From: Ectopseudomonas composti
Lineage (GTDB): Bacteria > Pseudomonadota > Gammaproteobacteria > Pseudomonadales > Pseudomonadaceae
DNA length: 5,388 bases
Assembly (NCBI GenBank): GCA_946886245.1
Contig: CAMPIF010000335.1
Span: 1-5,388, forward strand
Direction of reading: 5' to 3'
Shown here: positions 1-5,388 of the stretch, in pieces
Numbering within the stretch: position 1 is the stretch's first letter
How the letters are laid out: every line of letters starts with the position of its first letter
Made by a program: the position numbers and the translations under genes
The notes under the pieces: model-generated
Seen by the model: the letters and a program-made list of their open reading frames with translations, nothing else
Databases searched by the model: none
What the model was told of the DNA's origin: nothing

Positions 1-891
1 CTGGGCATCCATGCGCCCTTCCCCGGTAATCACCAGATCCGCGTTCTCCACTGCTGCGGCGAGGCCGGACAGTTCGGCCACCAGCGCGATACCGGGGCGG
101 AAACTGGCCTTGAGGAAGGCACGCGCAGCGAAACCGAGACCACCCGCGGCGCCCACGCCGGGAAACTCGGCGTGATCCTCGCCCAGCGTCGCCGCTGCGA
201 TACGGGCGAAGTGGCCGAGTGCCGAGTCCAGCTCGGCGACATGCTCAGGCGTCGCCCCCTTCTGCGGACCGAACACCGCAGACGCGCCACGTGGCCCGCA
301 CAAGGGATTGTCGACATCGGCAGCGACCTCGATCTGCACCTTGAGCAGACGCGCGTCCAGCCCGCTCAAATCAAGCTGGTCGAGACCGGCCAAGGCCGCG
401 CCGCCCGGCGCCAGCTCACGCCCCTGGGCATCGAGAAAACGCATTCCCAGCGCCTGTAAAAGACCAACACCGGCGTCATTGGTGGCACTGCCGCCCAGCC
501 CCAGGATGATTCGCGTGGCACCGGCATCCAGCGCCTCACGGATCAGCTCGCCAGTGCCGAAGCTGCTGGCCAGACGGGCGTCGCGCTGTTCACGCGGCAC
601 CCAGTGCAGACCGCTGGCAGCCGCCATCTCGATGACCGCCGTAGCCTGCCCCATCCAGCCCCAATGTGCCTTGACCGGCTCCCCCATGGGGCCGCGCACG
701 TCGCATTCACGACGCTCGCCACCCACGGCGGCCAGCAACGCATCGACCGTACCCTCGCCACCATCGGCCATTGGCCGCAGCAGACACTCGGCCTCGGGAA
801 ACACCTGCTGCCAGCCACGGGCGATGGCAGCGGCCACGTCGGGCGCGCTGAGGCTCTCCTTGAAGGAGTCAGGAGCAATGACGATTTTCAT
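1..891 (-). CDS. garK: Glycerate kinase, type I (GarK/GlxK family), C-terminus cut off by window edge
   Basis: The protein starts at ATG 891-889 and reads open for 297 codons to the window edge, so it is partial; family members are about 380 residues, leaving roughly 80 outside. Visible family motifs in order are PDSFKESLSA (residues 7-16), PMADGGEGT (40-48), IEMAAASGL (87-95), SSFGTGELI (109-117), GLGGSATNDAG (131-141), DVDNPLCGPRGA (192-203), FGPQKGA (207-213), GAAGGLGFAARAFL (247-260) and LVITGEGRMDAQ (286-297). These identify the GarK/GlxK-type D-glycerate kinase, which uses ATP in the cytoplasm to phosphorylate glycerate; this class is known to form 2-phosphoglycerate, feeding enolase. 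A GAGG Shine-Dalgarno (900-903) lies 8 nt before the start. It follows the GntP permease on the same strand after 228 bp that hold a repeat element and a stable stem-loop. The family call is firm. Glycerate as the physiological substrate is inferred from family and context. Confidence 0.95.
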   Translation of the reverse strand, partial: MKIVIAPDSFKESLSAPDVAAAIARGWQQVFPEAECLLRPMADGGEGTVDALLAAVGGERRECDVRGPMGEPVKAHWGWMGQATAVIEMAAASGLHWVPREQRDARLASSFGTGELIREALDAGATRIILGLGGSATNDAGVGLLQALGMRFLDAQGRELAPGGAALAGLDQLDLSGLDARLLKVQIEVAADVDNPLCGPRGASAVFGPQKGATPEHVAELDSALGHFARIAAATLGEDHAEFPGVGAAGGLGFAARAFLKASFRPGIALVAELSGLAAAVENADLVITGEGRMDAQ

Positions 892-910
892 GATAGGTAC
901 CTCGAAAGGA

Positions 911-934
911 GGCAGGCGACCGTAGCCACCTGCC
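911..934 (-). promoter_or_regulatory. Stable stem-loop with UACG tetraloop in the glycerate kinase leader
   Basis: Read on the minus strand, arm GGCAGGUGGC pairs fully with arm GUCGCCUGCC (10 pairs including two G-U) around loop UACG closed by C-G. C(UNCG)G loops are known to be exceptionally stable. The 3' side is followed by UCCUUUC and then the kinase Shine-Dalgarno GAGG (900-903). The U-poor tail makes a strong intrinsic terminator unlikely. It may be an RNA-stability, processing or attenuation element between permease and kinase; that role is inferred. Confidence 0.5.
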
Positions 935-939
935 GGTTA

Positions 940-1108
940 CAGACCGTTGAAAAACGTAGGCGAGGCAGTCAGTGCAATACCGATGGCGGCCCCACAAAAA
1001 CAGGCGAAAAACGGTCGGAGTCGCGCTCGACTTTACGAGCTGTAAATGAGCATTTTGAGCCTGTTTTTAACGCAGCAATGGCAACGCAGGTAGCTTTTGA
1101 ACGGTCTG
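940..1108. repeat. MITE-like block with terminal and nested inverted repeats
   Basis: The ends are exact inverted repeats: CAGACCGTT at 940-948 and AACGGTCTG at 1100-1108. The match continues imperfectly inward: left GAAAAACGTA resembles CAAAAGCTA, the reverse complement of the right end. A trinucleotide TTA lies just outside each end (937-939 and 1109-1111), compatible with a short target duplication but weak evidence because it is only 3 bp. A second exact pair is nested inside, AAAAACAGGC (996-1005) with GCCTGTTTTT (1059-1068). A third is GCTCG (1025-1029) with CGAGC (1036-1040). The whole block could fold into a long imperfect hairpin in RNA from either strand. It begins about 10 bp beyond the permease stop and holds no convincing ORF. 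It looks like a non-autonomous mobile element or intergenic repeat; copy number cannot be seen from one window. Confidence 0.55.
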
Positions 1109-1119
1109 TTAAAGCGGGA

Positions 1120-2487
1120 TTACAGCAAAACCAGGCTAAGCAACCAGACAGCGGCCATACCGGCAATACCCTGAATCAGGGTCGCCATGGTCTGGGCGCG
1201 ATAGGCGGTCGCCACCTTCATGCGGCTGAACTGGGTCACGACCCAGAAGAAGCTGTCGTTGGCGTGAGAAACGGTCATTGCACCCGCACCGATGGCCATC
1301 ACGGTCAGCACGCGACCCATCTCGCTGTCGAGCCCCAGATTGCCCAGCAGTGGCGCAACCATGGCCGAGGTGGTGACCAGGGCAACGGTGGAGGAACCCT
1401 GGGCGCTCTTCAGCGCGGCCGCCACCAGGAACGGCATGAACAGGCCGATACCCAGCGCCGACAGGGTGTCGCCCAGGTAGCCGGTCAGCGCGGTGGCCTT
1501 GAGAATGGCACCAAAGGCGCCACCGGCACCGGTGATCAGCAGGATCGGCGCCGCCTCTTTCAGGCCATGAGCGACATAGTCATGGAACTGCTGACGCTTG
1601 CCTTCGCCCTTGAGCAGCGAGCATGCCAGCACCAGGCCTACCAGCAGCGCGGCAACCGGCTGACCGAGGAAGCTCAGCACGTCGAAGAATGCGCCAGTTC
1701 CGAAGGGCTTGCTCGGGAAAGCAGCGAGCGAGCCCAGGCAGATCAGGATGATGGGCACGAAGATTGGCGAAAGTGCCTGCCAGGCGCTGGGCAGCTTGCC
1801 ATAGCGGGCACGCAGCGCATCGAAATCGACGTTATCGGCGAGCAGTTCGCTCGGCGCTTCTTCCAGCAACTCGTGGTCGTTCTGCTTGAGGAAACGGTTG
1901 GCCCACAGCATACCGGCCACAGCGGTGACCGCGGCGACCAGCAAACCGACCAGAATCACCAGACCCAGCGAGGTTTCCAGGCCCAGGTTGCCGGCCGCAG
2001 CAATCGGACCGGGGGTTGGTGGCACGAAGGTGTGAGTGGCATACAGGCCGGTGGCCAGAGCCACGCTCATGGCCACCACGGACACCTTCATGCGCGCGGC
2101 CAGGGCATTTTTCAGCGAGTTGAGAATGACGTAGCCGGAGTCGCAGAACACCGGAATCGAGACCAGATAGCCGATGATCGACATGGTCAGGGTGGGGAAA
2201 CGCTGGCCCAGCAGACCAATCACCGTCTCGGCCATGGTGATGGCCGCGCCACTGCGCTCGAGGATGACCCCGATGATGGTGCCGAGGACGATGACGATAC
2301 CGATGTAACCGAGGATGCCGCCGAAGCCGGCCGTCATGGTCTTGATGATTTCGCCGCCGGGCAGCTGGTAGGCGAAACCGGCGATCAGCGCAGCGGCGAG
2401 CAATGCCAGGAAGGGGTGCAATTTCAAACGGGTAGTGGACAGCACGATGAACGCGATCAGTGCCACCAGAATCAGGACCAGGCCCAT
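1120..2487 (-). CDS. GntP-family (gluconate:H+ symporter family) carboxylate permease, probable glycerate importer
   Basis: This is a 455-residue inner-membrane permease, the usual GntP size, with hydrophobic segments along its length (for example 2-17, 25-40, 58-77, 101-121, 136-151, 174-196, 240-256, 271-292, 343-360, 433-454). GntP signatures are SIPVFCDSGYVIL (110-122), THTFVPPTPGP (151-161), SAQGSSTVA (361-369) and MTVSHANDSFFWVVTQFS (404-421). The polar stretch about 198-236 is the expected central cytoplasmic loop. GntP transporters import gluconate and related hydroxy acids with protons. The kinase downstream and CdaR-type regulator upstream make D-glycerate the best guess, but gluconate or another sugar acid cannot be excluded. 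The ATG at 2487 is chosen because GAGGAG lies 7 nt upstream and the protein then begins directly with a membrane segment. An in-frame ATG at 2502 lacks a Shine-Dalgarno, and one at 2637 would add an unrelated 50-residue tail. Confidence 0.93.
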   Translation of the reverse strand: MGLVLILVALIAFIVLSTTRLKLHPFLALLAAALIAGFAYQLPGGEIIKTMTAGFGGILGYIGIVIVLGTIIGVILERSGAAITMAETVIGLLGQRFPTLTMSIIGYLVSIPVFCDSGYVILNSLKNALAARMKVSVVAMSVALATGLYATHTFVPPTPGPIAAAGNLGLETSLGLVILVGLLVAAVTAVAGMLWANRFLKQNDHELLEEAPSELLADNVDFDALRARYGKLPSAWQALSPIFVPIILICLGSLAAFPSKPFGTGAFFDVLSFLGQPVAALLVGLVLACSLLKGEGKRQQFHDYVAHGLKEAAPILLITGAGGAFGAILKATALTGYLGDTLSALGIGLFMPFLVAAALKSAQGSSTVALVTTSAMVAPLLGNLGLDSEMGRVLTVMAIGAGAMTVSHANDSFFWVVTQFSRMKVATAYRAQTMATLIQGIAGMAAVWLLSLVLL

Positions 2488-2494
2488 GACCAGT

Positions 2495-2500
2495 CTCCTC
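2495..2500 (-). promoter_or_regulatory. Shine-Dalgarno GAGGAG setting the permease start
   Basis: GAGGAG on the minus strand lies 7 nt before ATG 2487. It falls inside the coding sequence of the alternative ATG at 2502, which argues against that start and against the longer open frame from 2637. Confidence 0.75.
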
Positions 2501-2547
2501 ATTGTTGTTATGGCGGGCGCAGGGCCCGGATGGGAATGCCGAGAGGC

Positions 2548-2560
2548 GCCACATTGTGGC
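2548..2560. promoter_or_regulatory. Short palindrome GCCACA-T-TGTGGC upstream of the permease
   Basis: This is a perfect 6-bp inverted repeat with a single central base, about 60 bp upstream of the permease start in the 185-bp gap after cdaR. It could be a second protein-binding site in the permease promoter region or a chance dyad. I found no convincing -35/-10 pair beside it. Confidence 0.25.
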
Positions 2561-2621
2561 TCAGCCAACCCCAGCCTCGCCCTGTGCGCTGGCACTAAAA
2601 CAGCCGCAGCCAAACCCAGAA

Positions 2622-2643
2622 GGCTGTGCAATCGCACAAAGCC
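2622..2643. promoter_or_regulatory. Putative CdaR operator, dyad TGTGC-AATC-GCACA
   Basis: TGTGC (2625-2629) and GCACA (2634-2638) form a perfect inverted repeat with a 4-bp spacer. Outer GGC (2622-2624) and GCC (2641-2643) extend the symmetry with a 2-base offset. It lies in the only sizeable gap between the regulator gene and the permease, about 135 bp upstream of the permease ATG, a distance suited to an activator. CdaR proteins are transcriptional activators with a PucR-type HTH. That this is the CdaR site is inferred from position and symmetry only. Confidence 0.45.
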
Positions 2644-2649
2644 ATCGGC

Positions 2650-2671
2650 CCGCCTCCCCCAACGGGAGCGG
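2650..2671 (-). terminator. Hairpin just after the cdaR stop, weak terminator candidate
   Basis: On the minus strand CCGCTCCC pairs with GGGAGGCGG, allowing one bulged base, around a short loop. It starts one base after the cdaR TAA (2675-2673). The GC-rich stem suits a terminator or a 3'-end stabiliser, but no U-run follows, so it would not be a classic intrinsic terminator. Partial readthrough into the permease is possible. Confidence 0.3.
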
Positions 2672-2672
2672 A

Positions 2673-3803
2673 TTACCGAGCGTTCAGCTGAGCCGTCTCG
2701 GTGGGTTCCAGCAAGCCCAGCCCCAAGGATAGCTGCAGGCGCTGATCCAGCCGATTGAGGTCCAGGCCACTGAGTTCGGCGATGCGCTCCAGGCGATAGC
2801 GCAACGTATTGCGATGAATGCCCAACGCCTGCGCACAGGTTTGCACCTGGCCGTCATGCGCGCACCAGGCTTCCAGCGTGGCCCTCAGCGTGCCCTGTGA
2901 GTCCTGCGTCAGCACCTGACGCAAGGGTGCCAGCCAGCCCTGCAGCAACCAGCTGTGGCGCTGGGCATAGAGCAACGTCGGCAGGCGCAATTCGTCCAGA
3001 CGCAGCAGCCGACGACCGGGAAAACGCGCCTGGCCGTAGGCCTGAAGATCGCGCAGAGCCAGGCTGGCCTGGCGCAGCTCGGTCAGATCATGCAGCGGAT
3101 CGCTGAGCGCAAGCGAGCTCACGCCCCACTCGCGTTCGTCAGCCTGCAGGAGCCAGGCACGATCATCGCGCGTGGTGCTGTAAGGTCGACACCAGAGCAG
3201 TTCGTGACGCCCGAGCGGCGCTACCAGATGTTCACTCTTGCCCCCCAATGCAGCGAGCACACGCGCCTGACGCGGCAGCGGATCGCCCTCTCCATCGAGT
3301 TGCAGCAGGCACATCTGTCGCGGCCAGGTCAGTTGCAGCCCCAGGCGTTCGGCATCGACCTCGAGACTGGACAGGCGCAGCATGGGGTCGAGCAACTGTC
3401 GCAACCAGGCTTCCTGCTGATGCCGCTGCCAGTGCCGTTCGGCCTGCAGAACGCGATGCTCGACCAGCATCTCCGCAGCCATGCGCACCAGTTCGGCATA
3501 AGGCCGCACGACCTCGGGATCACCCGTGATACCGAGCACGCCAATCAGGCGCTCGGCATGCAGCAACGGCAGATTGACACCGGGTTTGACGCCACGCAGG
3601 CACGCCGCTGCCTGAGCGTCGATCTCCACCACGCGCCGGTTGGCCAGCACCAGTTGCGCACCTTCATGACGGGTGTGCAGGCGGCTGGGGTCGCCGCTGC
3701 CGATGATCATGCCCTGCGCATCCATCACGTTGATGTTGTGCGGCAGGATGGCCATGGCGCGGTCGACGATATGCTGCGCCAGGGTGGAGTCGAGTTCGAG
3801 CAT
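2673..3803 (-). CDS. cdaR: CdaR-type sugar diacid/glycerate-responsive transcriptional regulator
   Basis: This is a 376-residue cytoplasmic DNA-binding activator. The N-terminal third matches the sugar diacid recognition domain, with NINVMDAQGMIIGSGD at 23-38, HEGA at 46-49 and GVKPGVNLPL at 71-80 followed by a G(V/I)xG(I/L)TG segment near 88-94. The middle (about 125-280) fits the degenerate GGDEF-like domain of CdaR proteins. The C-terminus carries the PucR-type helix-turn-helix, with TCAQALGIHRNTLRYRLERI at 322-341 and then SGLDL. In Escherichia coli CdaR activates galactarate, glucarate and glycerate uptake genes in response to sugar acids. Here it lies upstream of a permease and a glycerate kinase on the same strand, so control of those genes is likely. 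ATG 3803 is preferred because E. coli CdaR begins at nearly this point and GAGG lies 9 nt upstream. A start at 3833 would add 10 residues and has poor ribosome-binding sequence. Confidence 0.92.
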   Translation of the reverse strand: MLELDSTLAQHIVDRAMAILPHNINVMDAQGMIIGSGDPSRLHTRHEGAQLVLANRRVVEIDAQAAACLRGVKPGVNLPLLHAERLIGVLGITGDPEVVRPYAELVRMAAEMLVEHRVLQAERHWQRHQQEAWLRQLLDPMLRLSSLEVDAERLGLQLTWPRQMCLLQLDGEGDPLPRQARVLAALGGKSEHLVAPLGRHELLWCRPYSTTRDDRAWLLQADEREWGVSSLALSDPLHDLTELRQASLALRDLQAYGQARFPGRRLLRLDELRLPTLLYAQRHSWLLQGWLAPLRQVLTQDSQGTLRATLEAWCAHDGQVQTCAQALGIHRNTLRYRLERIAELSGLDLNRLDQRLQLSLGLGLLEPTETAQLNAR

Positions 3804-3808
3804 CGGAA

Positions 3809-3830
3809 GCGGCCTCGCGAGTGAGGCCGC
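3809..3830 (-). promoter_or_regulatory. Perfect 8-bp inverted repeat occluding the cdaR Shine-Dalgarno
   Basis: On the minus strand GCGGCCTC and GAGGCCGC are exact complements around loop ACTCGC, ending 5 nt before ATG 3803. The right arm contains GAGG, the only good Shine-Dalgarno for that start, so folding would hide it. No U-run follows, so it is not an intrinsic terminator. It could instead act as a DNA operator for CdaR autoregulation. If translation starts at 3833 the hairpin lies in coding sequence. Confidence 0.45.
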
Positions 3831-3843
3831 CATTGTAGGCCGA

Positions 3844-3912
3844 TCAGCGGCGCTTCACGATGCGGCCATCGAGACGCCAGCGAGCCTGAAAACCATCAGG
3901 CTGCCAGTGGGC
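3844..3912 (-). other. In-frame, protein-like open stretch directly after the proQ stop
   Basis: After the proQ TAA (3915-3913) the same frame continues for 22 sense codons to TGA at 3846-3844. It begins AHWQPDGFQ and continues ARWRLDGRI, then VKRR. These two nine-residue blocks resemble each other (A-x-W-x-x-D-G), and their DNA matches at 14 of the first 20 positions with a 27-bp period. No start codon allows separate translation. It may be a lost C-terminal tail cut off by a nonsense mutation, a small duplication, or chance. Ten bases from the stop it includes the inverted repeat AGCCTGA...TCAGGCT (3883-3902). Confidence 0.25.
3883..3902 (-). terminator. 7-bp hairpin downstream of proQ, weak terminator candidate
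   Basis: AGCCTGA and TCAGGCT are exact inverted repeats around a 6-nt loop (TGGTTT on the minus strand), 10 bp after the proQ stop. No U-run follows. It may protect the proQ mRNA end or weakly terminate before cdaR; it may also simply come from the short tandem duplication here. Confidence 0.25.
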
Positions 3913-4431
3913 TTACTCCGCGCTTGGCTGCTCAACGCTCTCGGCGGCCTTGTCGTCCGCTGGCGCTTTTGCCTTGGCCTGATTGCGCCGAGCCTCGGCA
4001 CGGTGCCGCCTGGCCTGCTGCCTGGCATGCAGCGCCTGCGCCGCCGTCACCACGCCAACGGGCTGGCCTTGCAGATCCAGACGCGGTGCATTTTCCGTCA
4101 TCGCAGCCCAGTAGCGACCGCCACGGCACCAGGCGGCAATACCCGCCTTGAGCTGCTCAGCGGTGATACCGAGCAACTGCAGATGCTGCTCGGCATCCTT
4201 GAGAATGCCTTCCTTCAACGGCACCTTGGGCGCCGGATTGACCGGGAAGGCCAGGGGGAAGTGCTTCTGCAACCGCCAGATCGCCTCGACGGTGGGATCC
4301 TGCTCGCGCGGCTTGGCTTTGGGCGGCGCCTTGCGCTTTTGCGGCTTCGCGCTTTCGGTTTTTACCTGCTGTACCTGCTGCTTCTCGGCGCGCAGGCGGT
4401 CACGTAGCTCGGCTAATTGTTCAAAACCCAT
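3913..4431 (-). CDS. proQ: ProQ/FinO-domain RNA chaperone
   Basis: This 172-residue cytoplasmic RNA-binding protein has one FinO-type domain at about 46-138, flanked by basic low-complexity tails. Conserved domain features are DPTVEAIWRLQKHFPLAF (45-62), the FPVNPAPKVPLKEGI segment (62-76), the WCRGGRYW stretch (101-108), and NAPRLDLQGQPVG (114-126), which corresponds to the R-x-DL-x-G-x-x-G loop of E. coli ProQ. ProQ/FinO proteins bind structured small RNAs and mRNA 3' ends and affect RNA stability and pairing. The N-terminal 44 residues are charged and rich in Lys, Gln and Ala and probably helical then disordered. The C-terminal tail (about 139-172) is Arg/Ala/Lys-rich then acidic. The Tudor-like C-terminal domain of enterobacterial ProQ is absent, as in many minimal FinO-domain proteins. 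ATG 4431 lacks a strong Shine-Dalgarno. The gene is followed by cdaR but shows no functional link to it. Confidence 0.9.
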   Translation of the reverse strand: MGFEQLAELRDRLRAEKQQVQQVKTESAKPQKRKAPPKAKPREQDPTVEAIWRLQKHFPLAFPVNPAPKVPLKEGILKDAEQHLQLLGITAEQLKAGIAAWCRGGRYWAAMTENAPRLDLQGQPVGVVTAAQALHARQQARRHRAEARRNQAKAKAPADDKAAESVEQPSAE

Positions 4432-4663
4432 CGTTCGGTTCGCAGCGTCCTGGTTGGTTCGTCGCGCAAGGGTATCTCATGTGCTCGTTTCGTACAGCCT
4501 TATTGGCAACCGGCATGCTCGGTGGTAGGTGATGGGCAGGCGTTTGAGGGACTTATGGAGGGCCGCTTTCGCTACATGACTGTTGCGGGGTGATGCAGCA
4601 ACAGGCCAAAGGCTACCGCAATCAAGGGCACGCCCCCGGCCGATTCATGCCGTTCCTGCGCTA
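4432..4663. other. Intergenic region between the SDR gene and proQ
   Basis: These 232 bp contain no ORF with coding character. They should hold the SDR transcript end and the proQ promoter. On the minus strand a TTGCCA resembles a -35 box near 4505-4510, but no acceptable -10 lies at the right distance, so I do not call a promoter. The only clear structure is the inverted repeat at 4580-4604. Confidence 0.5.
4580..4604 (-). terminator. Inverted repeat CTGTTGC/GCAACAG, possible 3'-end structure of the SDR transcript
   Basis: The 7-bp arms are exact complements around an 11-nt loop, about 60 bp downstream of the SDR stop. The minus-strand sequence after it lacks a U-run, so intrinsic termination would be weak. 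It could equally be a regulator-binding dyad upstream of proQ. Confidence 0.25.
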
Positions 4664-5365
4664 CTACCATTTCTCGCGATAGGGGCGCACCTCGGAGATA
4701 AAGGTCCAGGCATCTTTGGGCTGATGTGCCAAGTGAAAGACTTCAGCGGCGATGCTCTTGGGTTGGATGAAAAAATCATCCGGCGCGTTGCTGTACATTT
4801 CTCGGGCCCAGGGCACATCGATTACGGCATCGATGACCAGATACGCCACGTGGACCCCTTTGGGCCCCAGGTCCCTGGCCAGCGACTCAGCGAGAATGCG
4901 TTGTGCGGCCTTGGTGGGCGCGAACCCGGCAAAGTTGGGTGAACCACGCAGCGCCGAGGTATTGCCGGTGACGACGATGGCGCCCTCGCCTGTCTCGATC
5001 ATCCCCGGGGCCACCATTTGCGCCAGGTTCAGCAGCGCCATGGTGTTGACTTCGAAGTTGCGGCGCAGGGTTTGCGGATCGGTCTCCAGGAAGGGGGCAA
5101 AGGAACCGCCCACCGCGTTGTGCACCACGACTTGCGGTACGCCAATCTGCTCGATCACCTGTTTGAGCGCCGTTACGTCGGTGACATCGCAGGGCATGGC
5201 AAAGGCGCCGGGCACTTCGGCCTGAAGTTCGGCCAATCGGGCAGTATCGCGGGCGATCATCGCAACGCGATAGCCGCTCTCGGCAAAACGACGAACCAGG
5301 GATGAACCGACGCCCGGGCCAACGCCGGTAATCAGCGCCAGAGGTTGCTGAGTAGCTGTAGTCAT
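4664..5365 (-). CDS. Short-chain dehydrogenase/reductase with Phe in place of the catalytic Tyr
   Basis: This 233-residue soluble protein has the classical SDR Rossmann fold order. The cofactor motif TGxxxGxG is at 13-20 (TGVGPGVG), R39/D40 after strand 2 suggest the cofactor specificity region, Asp60 follows the third strand (PCDV), NAVGG is at 83-87 and the structural Asn is at 107. The active-site segment reads TSALRG (136-141) and then GFAPTKAAQR (147-156), so the normal YxxxK is FxxxK with Phe148 and Lys152. The late segment VHVAYLVIDAVID (171-183) and the ending AWTFISEVRPYREKW resemble a group of bacterial SDRs with divergent active sites. Substrate is unknown and ordinary Tyr-dependent chemistry is unlikely. 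AGGAG lies 10 nt before ATG 5365. It is transcribed toward proQ with a 232-bp gap, so it is probably an independent unit. Confidence 0.88.
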   Translation of the reverse strand: MTTATQQPLALITGVGPGVGSSLVRRFAESGYRVAMIARDTARLAELQAEVPGAFAMPCDVTDVTALKQVIEQIGVPQVVVHNAVGGSFAPFLETDPQTLRRNFEVNTMALLNLAQMVAPGMIETGEGAIVVTGNTSALRGSPNFAGFAPTKAAQRILAESLARDLGPKGVHVAYLVIDAVIDVPWAREMYSNAPDDFFIQPKSIAAEVFHLAHQPKDAWTFISEVRPYREKW

Positions 5366-5388
5366 GATGGTTGAGCTCCTGCCAACTT

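Noticed and set aside
969..1166. A 65-codon minus-strand frame within the repeat element.
   Set aside because: It overlaps the permease 3' end in another frame, lies on inverted-repeat sequence and has no ribosome-binding site or motif.
604..2598. A 664-codon open frame on the plus strand, antisense to the kinase start and permease.
   Set aside because: It covers two confidently identified minus-strand genes and the repeat between them. Its translation is Gln/His/Gly/Arg-rich with no domain, as expected for an antisense shadow in GC-rich DNA.
2590..2606. Sigma-54-like TGGCAC on the plus strand in the cdaR-permease gap, and TGGCGCC...GGCA on the minus strand near 2540-2558.
   Set aside because: The first points away from any gene and has a poor -12 box (CAGC). 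The second has the GG-GC spacing off by one.
2955..3824. A 289-codon plus-strand open frame antisense to cdaR.
   Set aside because: cdaR on the other strand has clear domains throughout; this frame has no recognisable motif or ribosome-binding site.
3673..4407. A 244-codon plus-strand frame spanning the cdaR-proQ gap.
   Set aside because: It is antisense to two real genes and its composition follows their complement; no family features.
4583..4942. A 119-codon plus-strand frame entering the SDR gene.
   Set aside because: Most of it is antisense to the SDR, with no Shine-Dalgarno or domain.
1..5388. CRISPR array, tRNA, rRNA, phage or defence-system genes.
   Set aside because: No regularly spaced repeats, no cloverleaf or rRNA-like sequence, and all real ORFs belong to known housekeeping or catabolic families.

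Overview
The window looks like chromosomal DNA of a gamma-proteobacterium, most probably a Pseudomonas. The DNA is GC-rich with strong GC bias at third codon positions. The encoded proteins are full-length and resemble Pseudomonas versions of the glycerate kinase, GntP permease, CdaR and ProQ/FinO families. The genus is inferred from family resemblance and base composition; no marker gene is present.

All five genes are on the minus strand. In transcription order, from high to low coordinate, they are: a short-chain dehydrogenase/reductase (5365-4664), a ProQ/FinO-domain RNA chaperone (4431-3913), a CdaR-type sugar-diacid/glycerate regulator (3803-2673), a GntP-family carboxylate permease (2487-1120), and a type I glycerate kinase (891 to beyond base 1, C-terminus missing).

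The last three form a D-glycerate (or sugar-acid) utilisation module. CdaR senses the acid, the permease imports it, and the kinase phosphorylates it into lower glycolysis. A clear dyad (TGTGC-N4-GCACA with GGC/GCC flanks, 2622-2643) lies between regulator and permease and is a plausible CdaR operator. The SDR and ProQ genes are separate neighbours with no obvious link to this module.

The gaps hold most of the unusual structure. Between permease and kinase is a MITE-like block of about 170 bp with matching inverted ends (CAGACCGTT...AACGGTCTG), nested inverted repeats and a TTA on each side. Between that block and the kinase Shine-Dalgarno is a 10-bp RNA stem capped by a UACG tetraloop. Just upstream of the preferred cdaR start is a perfect 8-bp GC-rich hairpin that pairs the Shine-Dalgarno. 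After the proQ stop the same frame stays open for 22 protein-like codons. The SDR has Phe where the family's catalytic Tyr normally sits. I see no CRISPR array, tRNA, rRNA, phage gene or new defence system; this is mainly an ordinary catabolic locus with interesting non-coding features.
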